Below are positions 40,911 to 52,140 of a DNA stretch of 64,000 nt, one piece after another; within the stretch, counting starts at the first letter, position 1, and the number at the start of each line of letters is the position of its first letter. The translations under genes were made by a program, and so were the position numbers. A model generated the notes under the pieces. That model did not search any database. It was not told the origin of the DNA and saw only the letters and a program-made list of their open reading frames with translations. Source of the stretch: Rhipicephalus microplus (taxonomy: Eukaryota; Arthropoda; Arachnida; Ixodida; Ixodidae); contig NC_134710.1 of the NCBI RefSeq assembly GCF_043290135.1, positions 372,001-436,000 on the forward strand. The letters are read 5' to 3'.

Positions 40911-42217
40911 TCACAGGCAGACCCTTACTGTAAGGGGAAGAGGGCGAACGCTGAAAAGAAGACCGGTAAGGCGTGCGCTGGTAGTTCGTGACTGGACTGA
41001 AGCGTCCCCGTTCCTCTGTAGCGTAGCCACGTTGCCATGTTGCTCGTCCCGTTGGTGCCTTCGGCAAAAGTGAGATATGTGACCCCTATAGCCGCAATAA
41101 TAACAGATTGGGCGAGGAGGAGGGGGCATGGTGTAACACGACTGTGGGCGTATCGGTGGTGACACTGACGCCACAGCTACATGGCCACCTGGTGTAGCCG
41201 CTGGGATAGTGGTGGGTGCTGAGAGCACCGCAACTTCTGCGTACGTTGGTACTTGACGAGGTCTGGATTCGGCGGAACAAGGTGGATGTGACGTAGATGC
41301 CATCTCTTGCCTTATAATGTCCCGCAAGTTGGTTGGAGCTGAGGCTAATGTAGATGGTGGAGCGCAGGAAGAGCAGCGCCCATGAAGCTTTTCACGAACT
41401 ATGTCGCGGACCAGGGCACGGATGTCAAGGGCTGCAGGAAGACGCATGTCCGAGGCATCATGGCAAAGACGAAGAGACTGAAGTTCTTCTAGTCTCAAAT
41501 GGTGATGACATCTTGAGTCGTGGTAGGGTTTTGCGACGCAAACGTTGAATGCGACGGTATTTATGCTTTTGATAATATGGCGTATTTGGTTGCTTTGAGG
41601 CATAGATGAGTTTACACGCTTGCACAAGGCAAGAACATCCTCAATGTACGAGGTGTATGATTCACCCACCAGTTGCATGCGTTCTGCAAGCTTCTTTGTT
41701 GCTGCTTCAGCACGAACACTGGGGGAACCAAAAATCTGATGGAGATGCCGTGCGAACGTGTCCCAGTCGGGAAGATCTTGGAGGTGGTTCCAAAACCAGG
41801 CTTTGGCAACATCAGTTAAGTAGAAAGGGACCGTACATAATTTGTGTAGAGTATCCCACCTGTACAACTCGCTGACGAGGTCGTAGGTGTGCAGCCATTC
41901 TTCAATGTCACTCCTTTGAGACCTGAGAATACTGGCGGATCACGCTGGTGGCTGTGGATGGCCAGGGTCGACGGCGGGGGCTGCACTGAGCTGGTGGTGT
42001 TGGATGGACCAGGATTGTCTTGCACTGCCATGGCAGGTGGTAGTAGACGACGACCCGAGTGGAGCTCCAGTGGTAACGTGCGAGAGGACTTGGGGATTGA
42101 GAAGCACCGTCCACCACTTATGAGGAAGAGCTTTATTCGAGACGAGCTCGAGCTGGCACACGTTGATGATGATATATACAGATGAGGAAATTTTACAAAT
42201 GATGATGACACGTCCAA
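40911..42217 (-). pseudogene. gag: Gag of third gypsy element
   Basis: The minus-strand ORF 41867-40911 (318 codons) reads a gypsy-type capsid (WDTLHKLCTVPFYLTDVAKA, DWDTFARHLHQIFGSPSVRA) and then a proline-rich linker. One CCHC knuckle, CYYCGYRGHISHFC, follows at about 41105-41064. The N-terminal part lies in other frames up to 42217 (Pro/Ser-rich, then DPPVFSGL-like capsid start), so one or more frameshifts separate the parts. Role: structural protein of the retrotransposon particle. Confidence 0.82.
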
Positions 42218-42237
42218 TTGACGGTGACTTCACTCAC

Positions 42238-42275
42238 AATATATATATATATTTATATATATATATATATATATT
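42238..42275. repeat. AT microsatellite
   Basis: An (AT)n run broken once by TTT near 42250. Confidence 0.9.
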
Positions 42276-42515
42276 CTTCCTAGTAGGAACTATAAAGAAA
42301 TTTGAATGCCACTTTAATTATGTATACTTTTGCAGCCTCTTGAATAAATTTACGAGGAGCGCAGGGGCTCCGGAACCGGAGGGTCAGTGGGGGCCATCGT
42401 CCCCATAGCTTAGAAACCAGGGGTGCATGATGCCCCCCACTAGCAGCTACTACGACCTCCTCCAACCCCCCTTTTTCTCACTTTAGCAAAAAGGAAAAAC
42501 AGATATGTATTAATG

Positions 42516-42519
<4 letters not shown>

Positions 42520-42601
<82 letters not shown>

Positions 42602-42611
42602 ATATATATAT
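42520..42611. repeat. AT microsatellite
   Basis: About 90 bp of (AT)n with one TT interruption near 42590. Open frames of Tyr-Ile repeats here are artefacts. Confidence 0.95.
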
Positions 42612-43239
42612 TCCTGCCCACAAACATTGCCCCCTCACTTCAGATATACTTTCGAAGCCCCTGGAAGAGGCCGTCACCATGTTTGTTGAAACCACTTTTA
42701 TCCAGCATTTTAAACTGAATTACTTTTATTACTGTGTACTGGATAACATAAAAAAGATTTAAATTATGTTTTTTGCATGCACTTTGAGCATATAAAAACT
42801 ATGAACATCTGTTGTCAAGTATCCAAAAAAATAAGTTGTCAAATCATTCTGGATGAAAAAACGCGTTGGTGATGAATAATTGCCACGGAAATTGAAATAC
42901 GTTAATTTAAGAAAGGATGCATTGCATCTTCATATACAGAACAACCACCTTGTCACACATTCAGTGCCATTTAATTTTGCTACATGCATTGTGGATTTTT
43001 CTTTCATCATTGCAATAAATGAGATTAAAAAAAAACACCGATTTGAATAACTGAGTGGGTCACTGTTTTGACAACCACCAGCTAATATGCTGCGGCTGGT
43101 GCCCGAGGGAGCCGCCACCACCCTTTTTTCCAACCCTCCCGTCCCCGCGCCGTTCCGCTGCAGCGACCGCAACTGCAACTACGGCTGACACGCACTCTCC
43201 CATAAAAAGCTGCTCGTTGCGGCAGGCCATGCCGTGCGC
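42612..43239. other. Unassigned intron sequence
   Basis: No family motif. A GC-rich block at 43080-43260 has open frames but no recognisable domain. Confidence 0.35.
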
Positions 43240-43940
43240 TCTTTCATCCAGCGGCTGTGGTCATACACTCAGTCACTGATACTTTTTTTCTGGAGTTCGT
43301 CAGCGCATGGTTAATCATTGTAGCAGACATTGCTGTTATTCGAGTTGGTGTAGTAATGAGGTTGCAAAATCGATACCATTTTAGTAAGTACATGTAGTCG
43401 TCCACTGAACTACAGGTATCAATGTTCATATCACTAACAATAACAGTAGTTGTTTGACGTTGTTTGTTAGGTCACTGAGAATCATTTCAAGTGTTTCAAG
43501 AAAGGAGGGAAGACACGTATTTGGGGGACAATAAACTACAACCACTGTAAGTGAAGATCACACTCTGACGTAAAGTGACTCGATGGCACGTGTACTACAC
43601 GATAGTGAAGGTAGAATTCTATACGAATGCTCTTTTTTTAACAAAAAGAGCAACATCACCCCCTCGAAAATGAGTCGCGTGGCTGCAATAGCATTATGTC
43701 ATCAGGAATTACAATGTTTTCATTTCTTTTTAGCCAAGTTATAGTGACAGCGATTACGTCAAAGCGTTGTGGATGCTGGGAAATATATGCGACGAGCTGA
43801 TTAAGGTTTTTTCTTATGCTGCGAATGTTTCTATGAAATATCGACATGCCTTTGCTAGTGTAGTTGTCTGGTTGATTTAGGTGAGACATTGTGTATGAAC
43901 TGGGTATGTGCGCTGGGTATGAACACACGTGTACCACTTA
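43240..43940 (-). pseudogene. CR1-type LINE endonuclease fragment
   Basis: The minus strand from 43937 reads SIFHRNIRSIRKNLNQLVAY, then QRFDVIAVTITWL, the start of an apurinic-type (APE) endonuclease in CR1/Jockey LINEs (N-x-R-S-I and the E-T-W position, here ITW, so the Glu is changed). After breaks, 43429-43244 reads DMNIDTCSSVDDYMYLLK and PTRITAMSATMINHALTNS, the later endonuclease blocks (decayed GDFN and ID-H). No RT follows in the window to the left. Confidence 0.75.
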
Positions 43941-44560
43941 AACCACACAGCCAAGGTGCGCCTCACATGTCACCTGAAACACGCGCGAATTTTCACTTTC
44001 ATGCATTAAGATCTTGCTGGCAGCCACCTACATGAACTTCCAGTTTTTTCTCGTTGTAACGGTATTGCCTTCCCAAGCAGAACCTTGTTCTCTGGATACA
44101 GGTGTTTGTTTACGAACACCGGCTCGTTTTCTTCCATACTAAGGGTCGACCTGTGCAGTCTGTGTTTTTTGGCTCTTCCCTAGACTCTATCTTGTGTCAA
44201 TGTAGATGAAAACTTCACCACGTTTAGTGGGCCACTCCCACGCCTCGGCACATGATGAACAAAATCCAGGTGCATTCTCATCGAGCCTTAGACTCAATGA
44301 CAACGCAATGTTGTTGACAGTTGAAGATATGTCCTCATTAGGTGTCTGTGGGATTCCCTTCAGTTCAATATTTTCCCTTCAACTGTACTGTTTGAGCTCA
44401 ATTAGTTTTGCCCTAGTTTCTTTCGATTCCTTATTAAGGCTTGAGTTTCCTTTTTCATACTTTAAGCTGCTTGTTTCACCTCCGTAAGTTTCGAGCGCAT
44501 GCTTTTCATTTGGTTTCTAAAATCTTCAGTCATTTATGTGTCCCATTGACTTTGTTACAG
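43941..44560. other. Unassigned intron sequence
   Basis: May include the 5' flank or ORF1 remains of the CR1-type fragment, but no motif supports that. Confidence 0.35.
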
Positions 44561-44573
44561 CTATCAATTCGGC

Positions 44574-44719
44574 AGGCAGAAATGTTGTAGGCCCGTGTGC
44601 TCAGATTTGGGTGCACGTTAAAGAACCCCAGGTGGTCAAAATTTCCTGAGCCCTCCACTACGGCGTCTCTCATAATCATATGGTGGTTTTGGGACATTAA
44701 ACCCCACAAATCAATCAAT
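44574..44719 (+). mobile_element. Ruka-type SINE, copy 6, 5'-truncated
   Basis: 146 bp of body and AATCAATCAAT tail without the tRNA-like head. Perfect 13-bp TSD, CTATCAATTCGGC, at 44561-44573 and 44720-44732. Confidence 0.95.
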
Positions 44720-45007
44720 CTATCAATTCGGCCTTCACAGCATTGATGGATGGCTCCTGATTCTTAATTCTTGTAGTAAGGTCAGATATAGCCTTCACAA
44801 ACTATGTAGTCATTTCCATGAATACTTTTAACGCTATCATGTCAAAGAGCTTGTTTCGCGAAAATTCTGGCGTCGGTGTTAGCGTCAGAATCATTGGTTG
44901 TGAGTGAAAAATCATTATCTTATGCATGACTGAAAAATCGAGAATGATGCAAATATAATAAATAAATTATAAAAAAAATTTTGGAGCAGAGCTGGAACCG
45001 AACCAGG

Positions 45008-45252
45008 CCCCGCCACAGTGGTCTAGTGGCTAAGGTATTCGGCTGCTGATCTGAAGGTCGCGGGATCAAATCCCGGCTGTGGCGGCTGCAATTCCGATGG
45101 AGGCGGAAATCTTGTAGGCCCGTGTACTCAGATTTGGGTGTTCGTTAAAGAAACCCAGGTGGTTGAAATTTCCGGAGCCCTCCACTATGGCGTCTCTCAT
45201 AATCATATGGTGGTTTTGGGACGTTAAACCCCACAAATCATCATCATCATTA
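45008..45252 (+). mobile_element. Ruka-type SINE, copy 7
   Basis: Full-length, head with GTGGCTAAGGTATTCGG and GGGATCAAATCCC. The tail is AATCATCATCATCATTA rather than AATCAATCAAT. A 15-bp TSD with one mismatch (TGGAACCGAACCAGG / TGGAACCAAACCAGG) lies at 44993-45007 and 45253-45267. Confidence 0.93.
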
Positions 45253-45272
45253 TGGAACCAAACCAGGGTTGT

Positions 45273-45348
45273 TTGGGTCCATGTGAGGATCGAACCCGAA
45301 TCCTTTGCGTGGCAAGCGGATGTTCTACCACACGACCACACCTCTGCT
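45273..45348 (-). mobile_element. tRNA-Gly(GCC)-like SINE head or pseudo-tRNA
   Basis: The minus strand reads GGTCGTGTGGTAGAACATCC, then GCTTGCCACGCAAAGG with anticodon GCC, then GGTTCGATCC. Box A, anticodon arm and box B are spaced as in a tRNA-Gly, but the acceptor stem does not pair. It sits a few bases from Ruka copy 7. More likely a tRNA-derived SINE or pseudogene than a working tRNA. Confidence 0.6.
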
Positions 45349-47815
45349 TGTTAAAACAGTGAAAAGAACTTCCTCTGCTTGGAAATGAAGTGAATGTAGC
45401 TTCCATGCTTCACAAACACACGCATCCTGTGTACGTGGTTCACAATGCAACATGACATATTGCAGTAATAATGTGTGGTACAACTGCCCATTGCCAACAA
45501 GTGTCGGAATGTGTAATTATCAGAATGGCTCTATGGTTGAAAGCCGGTACCCCATTACAAAAGGCACACACACTACTGCGCCTATTCTCTTGAGGCCACA
45601 TAGTGGGTGCATAGCAAATTCGAAAAGGTTTCATGCACTAAGTGTTTGAAGTGCACACTAGAAACAGGATGTCGCTATCGTGCTCATCTTCTAAAGGCGA
45701 AGTTTTAGGGTTCCCTAATTTTTCTTCTTTTTATAACTTCCTTGATGCTGCCAAGGGCTTGTCCGCCTAGGACTTTCCAAAGTCAGACAAAGGATCTGTT
45801 GCACTTGACATGATTGCACAAGAAAGACAGTGAACAAATAGGTTTTTCAGAGCAGTCCTGCAGCTATGAAATATGAGAAATCACCAATTATGGTTGATGC
45901 GTATTTGCTTACCTGAAATGATGCAAATCGAATTGACGGTTTAGCAGACCAGAGTCATGGATGCCAGGACCGCTCTGAGGTGTACAAGCCAGCTGCGTGG
46001 TTTCTCTTATGGGTGACAAAGATGCCGCCCCTAGATGTATTCCAGAATGGTGACGTATGCTTGCCTGTTTGCCGAGTGCGGTGACTGTCAGTATGTGCAT
46101 GCATCCGATGATGGCTTGCTGGCTGGTGCCAAACCTCGAAGTTTTCTTCGCTTCACCAAGTAGTGTCCAGGCAGCAACGGGCACTCGTTCAACAAGGGCT
46201 TGTCTAAAGTTGGCCCAAAAGGACGCAAATCGATGGCTTAGCAGACCACAATCACAGATGCCAGGACCGCTCTGAAGTTATTCCCAAACTGGGCACCAAC
46301 AGCCGAAACAGCATTTTTCAGGCCCATGCAAGCCAATTGAAACTTCACGGGCCGCGCGATTTCTGCATTCACGCCTCTTCATCTTCTGGCTAAGCCTCCC
46401 AGGGAGTGGGGCTTGCGAATGTAGTGGATCATGCCGAAGAAGTGACTGGAGCATGAGAGTTAGTCGAGCGAAGGAGAACTATGAAGATAAAATTTTGTTG
46501 GATTATGTTCACCTGAGTTGCTCTTGTACATTTCAATACTTAGCAGATGTGTAGTGGGTGCTGTTCTAATTCACAAAAGTTATGGTGTAGTTGATAGCTT
46601 GATAGCTTGTGGAAAGCCATAACTTAAAGCACAGTTGGCCTTGCCCCAACACGAAGCTACGCTCCGAATTCGCATTAAGCAGTGTTGTAATCGTCTGTGA
46701 ATTTTTTCAGTGTGTCGATTACTTATACCCAATGGCACTTATGACACTCAATGAAACAATTCCGGGCAGTAGTAAAACACATGTATTTTTATGTATTGTA
46801 GAAAGTGTTTGTTTTTAGTTCACATTTTTTCTGCTCGTGGCAGAGTTAGCAATTCTTGTGAATGTCAACACTTTCTGGCCTGTGGAGCGCATGCCTTGCG
46901 GATAGAGTTGGAAGAGGTGGGGCGGTGCCAGCTATTCTGGCGTTGTCAAGATGGAGGAGCTGATTGATGAGCTCTTCTCCAGAAGCTTGTTGAGACTATA
47001 AAACAGAAATTAAACAATGTGAACAAACAGCAAGCCTGTTTGGGAACTGGCAAGAGAAGAAAATGTGAATGTACACTTGCCTACGAGTTCCAAGTCCCAG
47101 GTTAATTCTCGCCCGAATCGCTGTTTGAAATAAAAACTGAGGTGCCAGTCATCTTTGGCCTCTTCGCTGCTTGACTCATCAAAAAATTTAAAATCTGCCA
47201 TTGAAGCAACGGAATCTTGCAACTCATGTCGTTCCTTTGCACAGTTCGACAAGTGCCCAACGTCGTGATCTGTTATGTTCACTGTCACCACCACCACCAA
47301 ATCTCTCTCGCGTATCACTGCTTTTTTTGGAAAAATGGCAAACTATGGCAAAAGTGAAAGTCTAGTGATGAAACTGTGCTATATTGCAATACATGTAAAA
47401 AACTACAAAATTTCAAACACGGCAGCACATGGAAAGCCATCAGTCATATATGATCGATGCTCAGATGGGGCCGTCCCAAAGAAGTCAATGAAGCAGAATT
47501 AATCAGCAACTGTAGAAGCAAGCATGCATGCAAATTAATTGAAGCACCGGTTTTGTAGGTTAGGGGAGCAGTGTGTTAGCTCAGTGTCTATCTTCTTATG
47601 CAATTGAGAGCTAAATTTCATTTGGTTGATTTGTAGAGACTGATAATGACCACTTTAGGAAAGCCATGGGCAATGATTTGGTCATCATCATATGTATATG
47701 TAATCACTTCCAGCTAAGGTTATCAAAAGTTGAACACTATGACAGCGTGCTTTTTTTTTTCCTCAACGCTTCGTATATGCTATTGATATCTATTTTTGAA
47801 TGCACTATTTTTCAG
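45349..47815. other. Intron sequence, mostly unassigned
   Basis: No gene recognised. A segment with TTAGCAGACCA and ATGCCAGGACCGCTCTGA occurs twice (about 45941-45981 and 46234-46276), 295 bp apart: a dispersed local duplication. The last bases form the acceptor (TGCACTATTTTTCAG) of the next exon. Confidence 0.45.
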
Positions 47816-47906
47816 CCAGCCGTCCTCTAGAGGGATCTTCCTGTTTGAAGATGAAGACGATGGATCAGAGAATTCATGCCCTGCTTCTGCAACTGTTCTC
47901 AAGAAG
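47816..47906 (+). CDS. WASHC2: WASH complex subunit 2 (FAM21)-like, internal exon e
   Basis: Exon after a CTATTTTTCAG acceptor, ending at AAG|GTACTA. Its first base completes the TG left by exon d; it then reads QPSSRGIFLFEDEDDGSENS and CPASATVLKK for 30 codons, leaving in phase 0. IFLFEDEDDG is an LF-plus-acidic motif of the FAM21 tail; the second LF is absent or would lie in the next exon. The donor's +4/+5 bases are weak. I found no further exon to the right, so the next one is probably beyond the window. Confidence 0.7.
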
Positions 47907-48476
47907 GTACTACATTCACTCGTTGTGTAGTTGAAGAGAGAACTGAGGTTATTTCATTTCAGAGTCTGATATATCACTCTGAAACCACATCTAGTTGACG
48001 ATTTGAGGTTTTTATGAGGGAATAGCACTTTACAGTACATCAGTTTTATTCACAGCTCTACAAACATTAAACTAGAGACAAAGGAAGGGCTTTTTGATGG
48101 CAGCTGGTCACTGTTCATCTCTAGCATTCTTGTGCTGAACAAAAACTCCAATTTTTGGACTGCCATCCCACTCAGAGATCATTTTAGATTTTAAATTTAT
48201 CGTGTATTAGCTTAACTACTTTACTAGACTATCTGATGTCAATTGTACTCTTCCACAGGTTTCTTCCTATTGTCTCGCGCTCGTGGAAAAATTCACTGCC
48301 ATAAAAATTCATTGTCTTTGTAACTTACAGTGATCACTAGAAAGGAGATTATAGGCAAATGTTTTTGTTTCTTGCGTTTCTACCGTGCTACTTATGTGAG
48401 CATGAATTGGAGGTTAACAAAAGCTTTTATAATGTTTTATAGTGCCTATAACTGGCTATTTTTGACCTTTGTGCCT
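47907..48476. other. Intron sequence, unassigned
   Basis: No recognised feature up to the left TSD of the RTE insertion. Confidence 0.4.
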
Positions 48477-48506
48477 AAATTTCTATCATCATCATCATCA
48501 GCCTGA

Positions 48507-50318
48507 CTACGTCCACTGCAGGACAAAGGCCTCTCCCATGTTCCGCCAGTTAACCCGGTCCTGTGCTTGCTGCTGCCAATTTATACCCGCAAACTTCTTA
48601 ATCTCATCTGCCCACCTAACCTTCTGTCTCCCCCTAACCCGCTTCCCTTCTCTGGGAATCCAGTCAGTTACCCTTAATGACCAGCGGTTATCCTGTCTAC
48701 GCGCTACATGCCCTGCCCATGTCCATTTCTTCTTCTTGATTTCAGCTATGATATCCTTAACCCCCGTTTGTTCCCTAATCCACTCTGCTCTCTTCTTGTC
48801 TTTTAAGGTTACACCTACCATTTTTCTTTCCATTGCTCGCTGCGTCGTCCTCAATTTAAGCTGAACCCTCTTTGTAAGTCTCCAGGTTTCTGCTCCGTAG
48901 CTAAGTACCGGCAAGATACAGCTGTTATATACCTTCCTCTTGAGGGATAGTGGCAAACTACCTGTCATAATTTGAGAGTGCTTGCCAAATGTGCTCCACC
49001 CCATTCTTATTCTTCTAGTTACTTCAGTCTCGTGGTTCGGCTCTGCGGTTATTACCTGCCCTAAGTAGACATAGTCTTTTACAACTTCAAGTGCACTATT
49101 ACCTATCTCGAAGCGCTGCTCCTTGCCGAGGTTGTTGTACATTACTTTCGTTTTCTGCAGATTAATTTTAAGACCCACCTTTCTGCTCTCCTTGTCTAGC
49201 TCCGTAATCATGAGTTGCAATTCGTCCCCCGAGTTACTCAGCAATGCAATGTCATCGGCGAAGCGCAGGTTACTAAGGTATTCTCCATTGACTCTTATCC
49301 CTAACTGTTCCCATTCTAGGCTTCTGAAAACCTCCTGTAAGCACGCGGTAAATAGCATTGGGGAAATTGTGTCCCCCTGCCTTACACCCTTCTTGATTGG
49401 TATTCTGTTGCTTTCTTTATGAAGCACTATGGTAGCAGTTGATCCCCTGTAGATTTCTTCCAGAATGTTTATATATACTTCATCTACGCCCTGATTCCGC
49501 AGTGTTTGCATGACGGCTGATATTTCTACTGAATCAAACGCTTTCTCGTAATCTATGAAGGCTATGTATAGGGGTTGGTTATACTCTGAGCATTTCTCTA
49601 TTACCTGATTGATAGTATGAATGTGGTCAATTGTTGAGTAGCCTGTTCGAAATCCTGCTTGTTCCTTTGGTTGATTGAATTCTAATGTTTTCTTTACTCT
49701 GTTAGCAATTACCTTTGTAAATAGCTTGTATACTACAGAGAGCAAGCTGATCGGCCTGTAATTCTTCAAGTCCTTGTCATCTCCTTTCTTATGTATTAAG
49801 ATGATGTTAGCGTTCTTCCAAGACTCTGGTACTCTTCCCGTCAGGAGACACCTCGTAAACAGGGTGGCTAGTTTTTCTAACACAATCTGTCCTCCATCTT
49901 TCAGCAGATCTGATGTTACCTGATCCTCACCAGCAGCTTTGCCCCTTTGCATGCTCTCCAAAGCTTTCCTGACTTCTTCTATCATTACTGGTGGGGTGTA
50001 ATCTGGGTTACTGCTAGTTCTTATAGTATTAAGGCCGTGGTTGTCACGGCTACTGTACAGATCTCTGTAAAACTCCTCTGCTATTTTAACTATCCTATCC
50101 ATATTGGTAGTTATTTTGCCTTCTTTGTCCCTTAGTGCATACATCCGACTTTTGCCTATCCCAAGTTTCCTCTTCAATGCTTTGACACTTCCTCCGTTTT
50201 TCAGAGCGTGTTCAATTCTCTCCATGTTATACCTTCTTACATTGCATACCTTACGTCTATTAATCAACTTCGAAAGCTCTGCCAGTTCTATTTTGTCTGT
50301 TGTACTTGACACTTTCAT
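48507..50318 (-). CDS. RTE LINE reverse transcriptase half
   Basis: An intact 603-codon frame on the minus strand, the C-terminal portion of an RTE-clade polyprotein. RT blocks in order: KAAGEDQVTSDLLK (about 49930), NYRPISLLSVVYKLFTKVIA (about 49760), EQAGFRTGYSTIDHI, IDYEKAFDSVE (about 49550), RQGDTISPMLF, and the catalytic LRFADDIALLSNS (about 49260). The C-terminus has TWAGHVARRQDNRWSLRVTD. The ATG at 50318 is internal to the full protein; the endonuclease half is on the opposite strand at 52141. The enzyme would copy LINE RNA at a nicked target. No frameshift or stop is seen. Confidence 0.92.
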   Translation of the reverse strand: MKVSSTTDKIELAELSKLINRRKVCNVRRYNMERIEHALKNGGSVKALKRKLGIGKSRMYALRDKEGKITTNMDRIVKIAEEFYRDLYSSRDNHGLNTIRTSSNPDYTPPVMIEEVRKALESMQRGKAAGEDQVTSDLLKDGGQIVLEKLATLFTRCLLTGRVPESWKNANIILIHKKGDDKDLKNYRPISLLSVVYKLFTKVIANRVKKTLEFNQPKEQAGFRTGYSTIDHIHTINQVIEKCSEYNQPLYIAFIDYEKAFDSVEISAVMQTLRNQGVDEVYINILEEIYRGSTATIVLHKESNRIPIKKGVRQGDTISPMLFTACLQEVFRSLEWEQLGIRVNGEYLSNLRFADDIALLSNSGDELQLMITELDKESRKVGLKINLQKTKVMYNNLGKEQRFEIGNSALEVVKDYVYLGQVITAEPNHETEVTRRIRMGWSTFGKHSQIMTGSLPLSLKRKVYNSCILPVLSYGAETWRLTKRVQLKLRTTQRAMERKMVGVTLKDKKRAEWIREQTGVKDIIAEIKKKKWTWAGHVARRQDNRWSLRVTDWIPREGKRVRGRQKVRWADEIKKFAGINWQQQAQDRVNWRNMGEAFVLQWT

Positions 50319-50337
50319 GATTTGACGCTTCTTAATT

Positions 50338-51941
50338 CTCGCGCTCTAACTATCGTCTTGAAAGCTCGCATCATAAAATTATAAAAGGCTTTCATTTTAC
50401 GGACAAAAAAGCAAACGCGATAATTTTTGCAAGCTCGATAACGACGTCTTTCCCGGCAGGAAATGTGAAAGGATGGGATCGCACGTGCCACGCTAGCGAC
50501 GTAGCACGCTGTAGCCGCATCGGCGCCGGTGCAAAGGCTTATCGGTAATTGAGACAACTGTCCTCCTCCCTTACTCGTCGAGCGCATGCAGTGTCCCACA
50601 GGTTTTTTTTTTTTTTTTTCATTTTCTTTTTTTCTTTTCATCCTTCGTTCGTTCACTCAGTGTCCCTTCCTCCTCCGTGACGACCTCGTCGTTCGCTCTC
50701 CAGCAGCGCACCCAGCGCGCCTCCTTTCAGAAGCGCGCTCGCTACCGCATTTGCTACAAACAATTTCCGGCAATCACTTTATTAACCGGTCTTTTATCTT
50801 GGGGGACTGTACAAGAAGCAGTATATGTATACATGGGGTTCTATGGGAGGGTAAACAGGAGTAGAAAAAGACAGCATTGTAAGCTGTTCTGCACTATAAG
50901 TGGTTACATTATAAGTGGTCTACACTGTATTCCCAAAATTTTTGTGGGACACAAAGCAATGTTCACAAAGCAAAAAAGCACATACTTTTCTTTATAACAA
51001 TTTTTGGACCTCGGGGTTGTTTACTGGCCTTTCAAGATATCCCAGTGCACATTGTTACTGCATACTGACCACGAAGTATTACCGTGGAACTTCGATTATA
51101 CGTTTCCCATTTTGGTGATGACCTGTATTTTATGACAAGTTGGTTTGGTCCTGGCGAAATTCTCATATAAAATATTATACTACGCAATTTTATCCTGACT
51201 CTGCATCTTACAGCAACTTTCTGATTCCATCCAAGAGAGAGGAAAAAAAAAACACCTCACTCGATACGAGCACTGACCAAATACAGTTAAGCCTGCTTAT
51301 AACAAACTTCCATATAACGAATTCCTCGATATAACGAAGTTTTTTATTCCCCGCCGTCGCTCCATAAAAGCACATGTATCTGCGACCTCTATGTAACAAA
51401 GTAACACCTTGATATAACGAATTTTTCCTTCTGACATTCTAGTATTTTCGCTCCGCATTTCGGCATTTTGGTACGAGCATGCATCTTCCGCGACTGCCCT
51501 GCCGCCGCCGATGCGTGAAACGGTGGTGGTGGGCACGTGGGCCGCGTCCGGCGGGCAGGCAGGCCTGCACCCCCCCCCCCCCCCCCCGAGCTGGCTTTGT
51601 CGCCGTTCTCGCGACCGCGCTCGCATGTGCAGTTGTGCCCCCCCCCCCCTTCCAAATTAACATAAAAAAACTACTTTTTCGCGTTGGCAGTGCCACGCTT
51701 TTAGTTAGCGTCACATACATGGGGCCGCGCTGCATATGGAGGGCGCTTACTGATTAGTTTTCCACCGTATCTGTGTCCTTGTCGTTCGCTCTTCGTTTTC
51801 GGCGCCGTGCGCGCGTACATGGTTTCATTGTGCGCACATAGTGTGGTCCCTGACAACGTTCAGCTTTGCCTTTTTTTTATTTCAATAGCAACTATGTATA
51901 TAGACAGTCTTGGCTGGTTTATTGCCTCCGTTGCTGTCATT

Positions 51942-51946
<5 letters not shown>
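50338..51946. other. Sequence between the two RTE halves, origin unclear
   Basis: Not LINE coding. It contains a T-run (50602-50620), a pogo-like terminal fragment (51279-51430: CAGTTAAGCCTGCTTATAAC then CTCGATATAACGAA), a C-run (51570-51588) and a second C-run at about 51638. Open frames overlapping these on both strands have no domain. It may be 5' transduced flank, a later insertion, or host sequence. Confidence 0.5.

Positions 51947-52029
<83 letters not shown>
51947..52029. repeat. AT microsatellite
   Basis: About 83 bp of (AT)n directly left of the RTE 5' region. Confidence 0.95.
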
Positions 52030-52031
<2 letters not shown>

Positions 52032-52140
52032 CGCATGCAAGAGGTCCGTGGTTTAAATCGCGGTACCGCGCAGTTCCCAACCGGATTAAAAAAAAAAAAA
52101 AAAATCCGCGTGTTGATGGAACTGCATTAAGAGGCCTGGG
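52030..52140 (+). other. RTE 5' leader
   Basis: Contains GGTTTAAATCGCGGTACCGC, which resembles a tRNA B-box region, and an A-run (52087-52103), just before the endonuclease frame. Probably the 5' untranslated region of the RTE element. Confidence 0.5.

Larger units (their letters stand above)
39363..42230 (-). mobile_element. Third gypsy retrotransposon, gag to RT, decayed
   Basis: A Ty3/gypsy internal region on the minus strand without LTRs in view: gag (42217-40911), protease and RT start (40738-39701), RT palm (39667-39363). The 3' part (rest of RT, RNase H, integrase) is lost at the border with the Penelope scrap. The right end fades into AT repeat at about 42240. Long near-intact frames suggest it is not very old. 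Confidence 0.88.

Noticed and set aside
42510..42695. Tyr-Ile repeat protein
   Set aside because: Translation of the AT microsatellite.
45273..45348. Functional tRNA-Gly gene
   Set aside because: Internal boxes and anticodon arm are good but the acceptor stem does not pair and no terminator T-run follows; pseudo-tRNA or SINE head.
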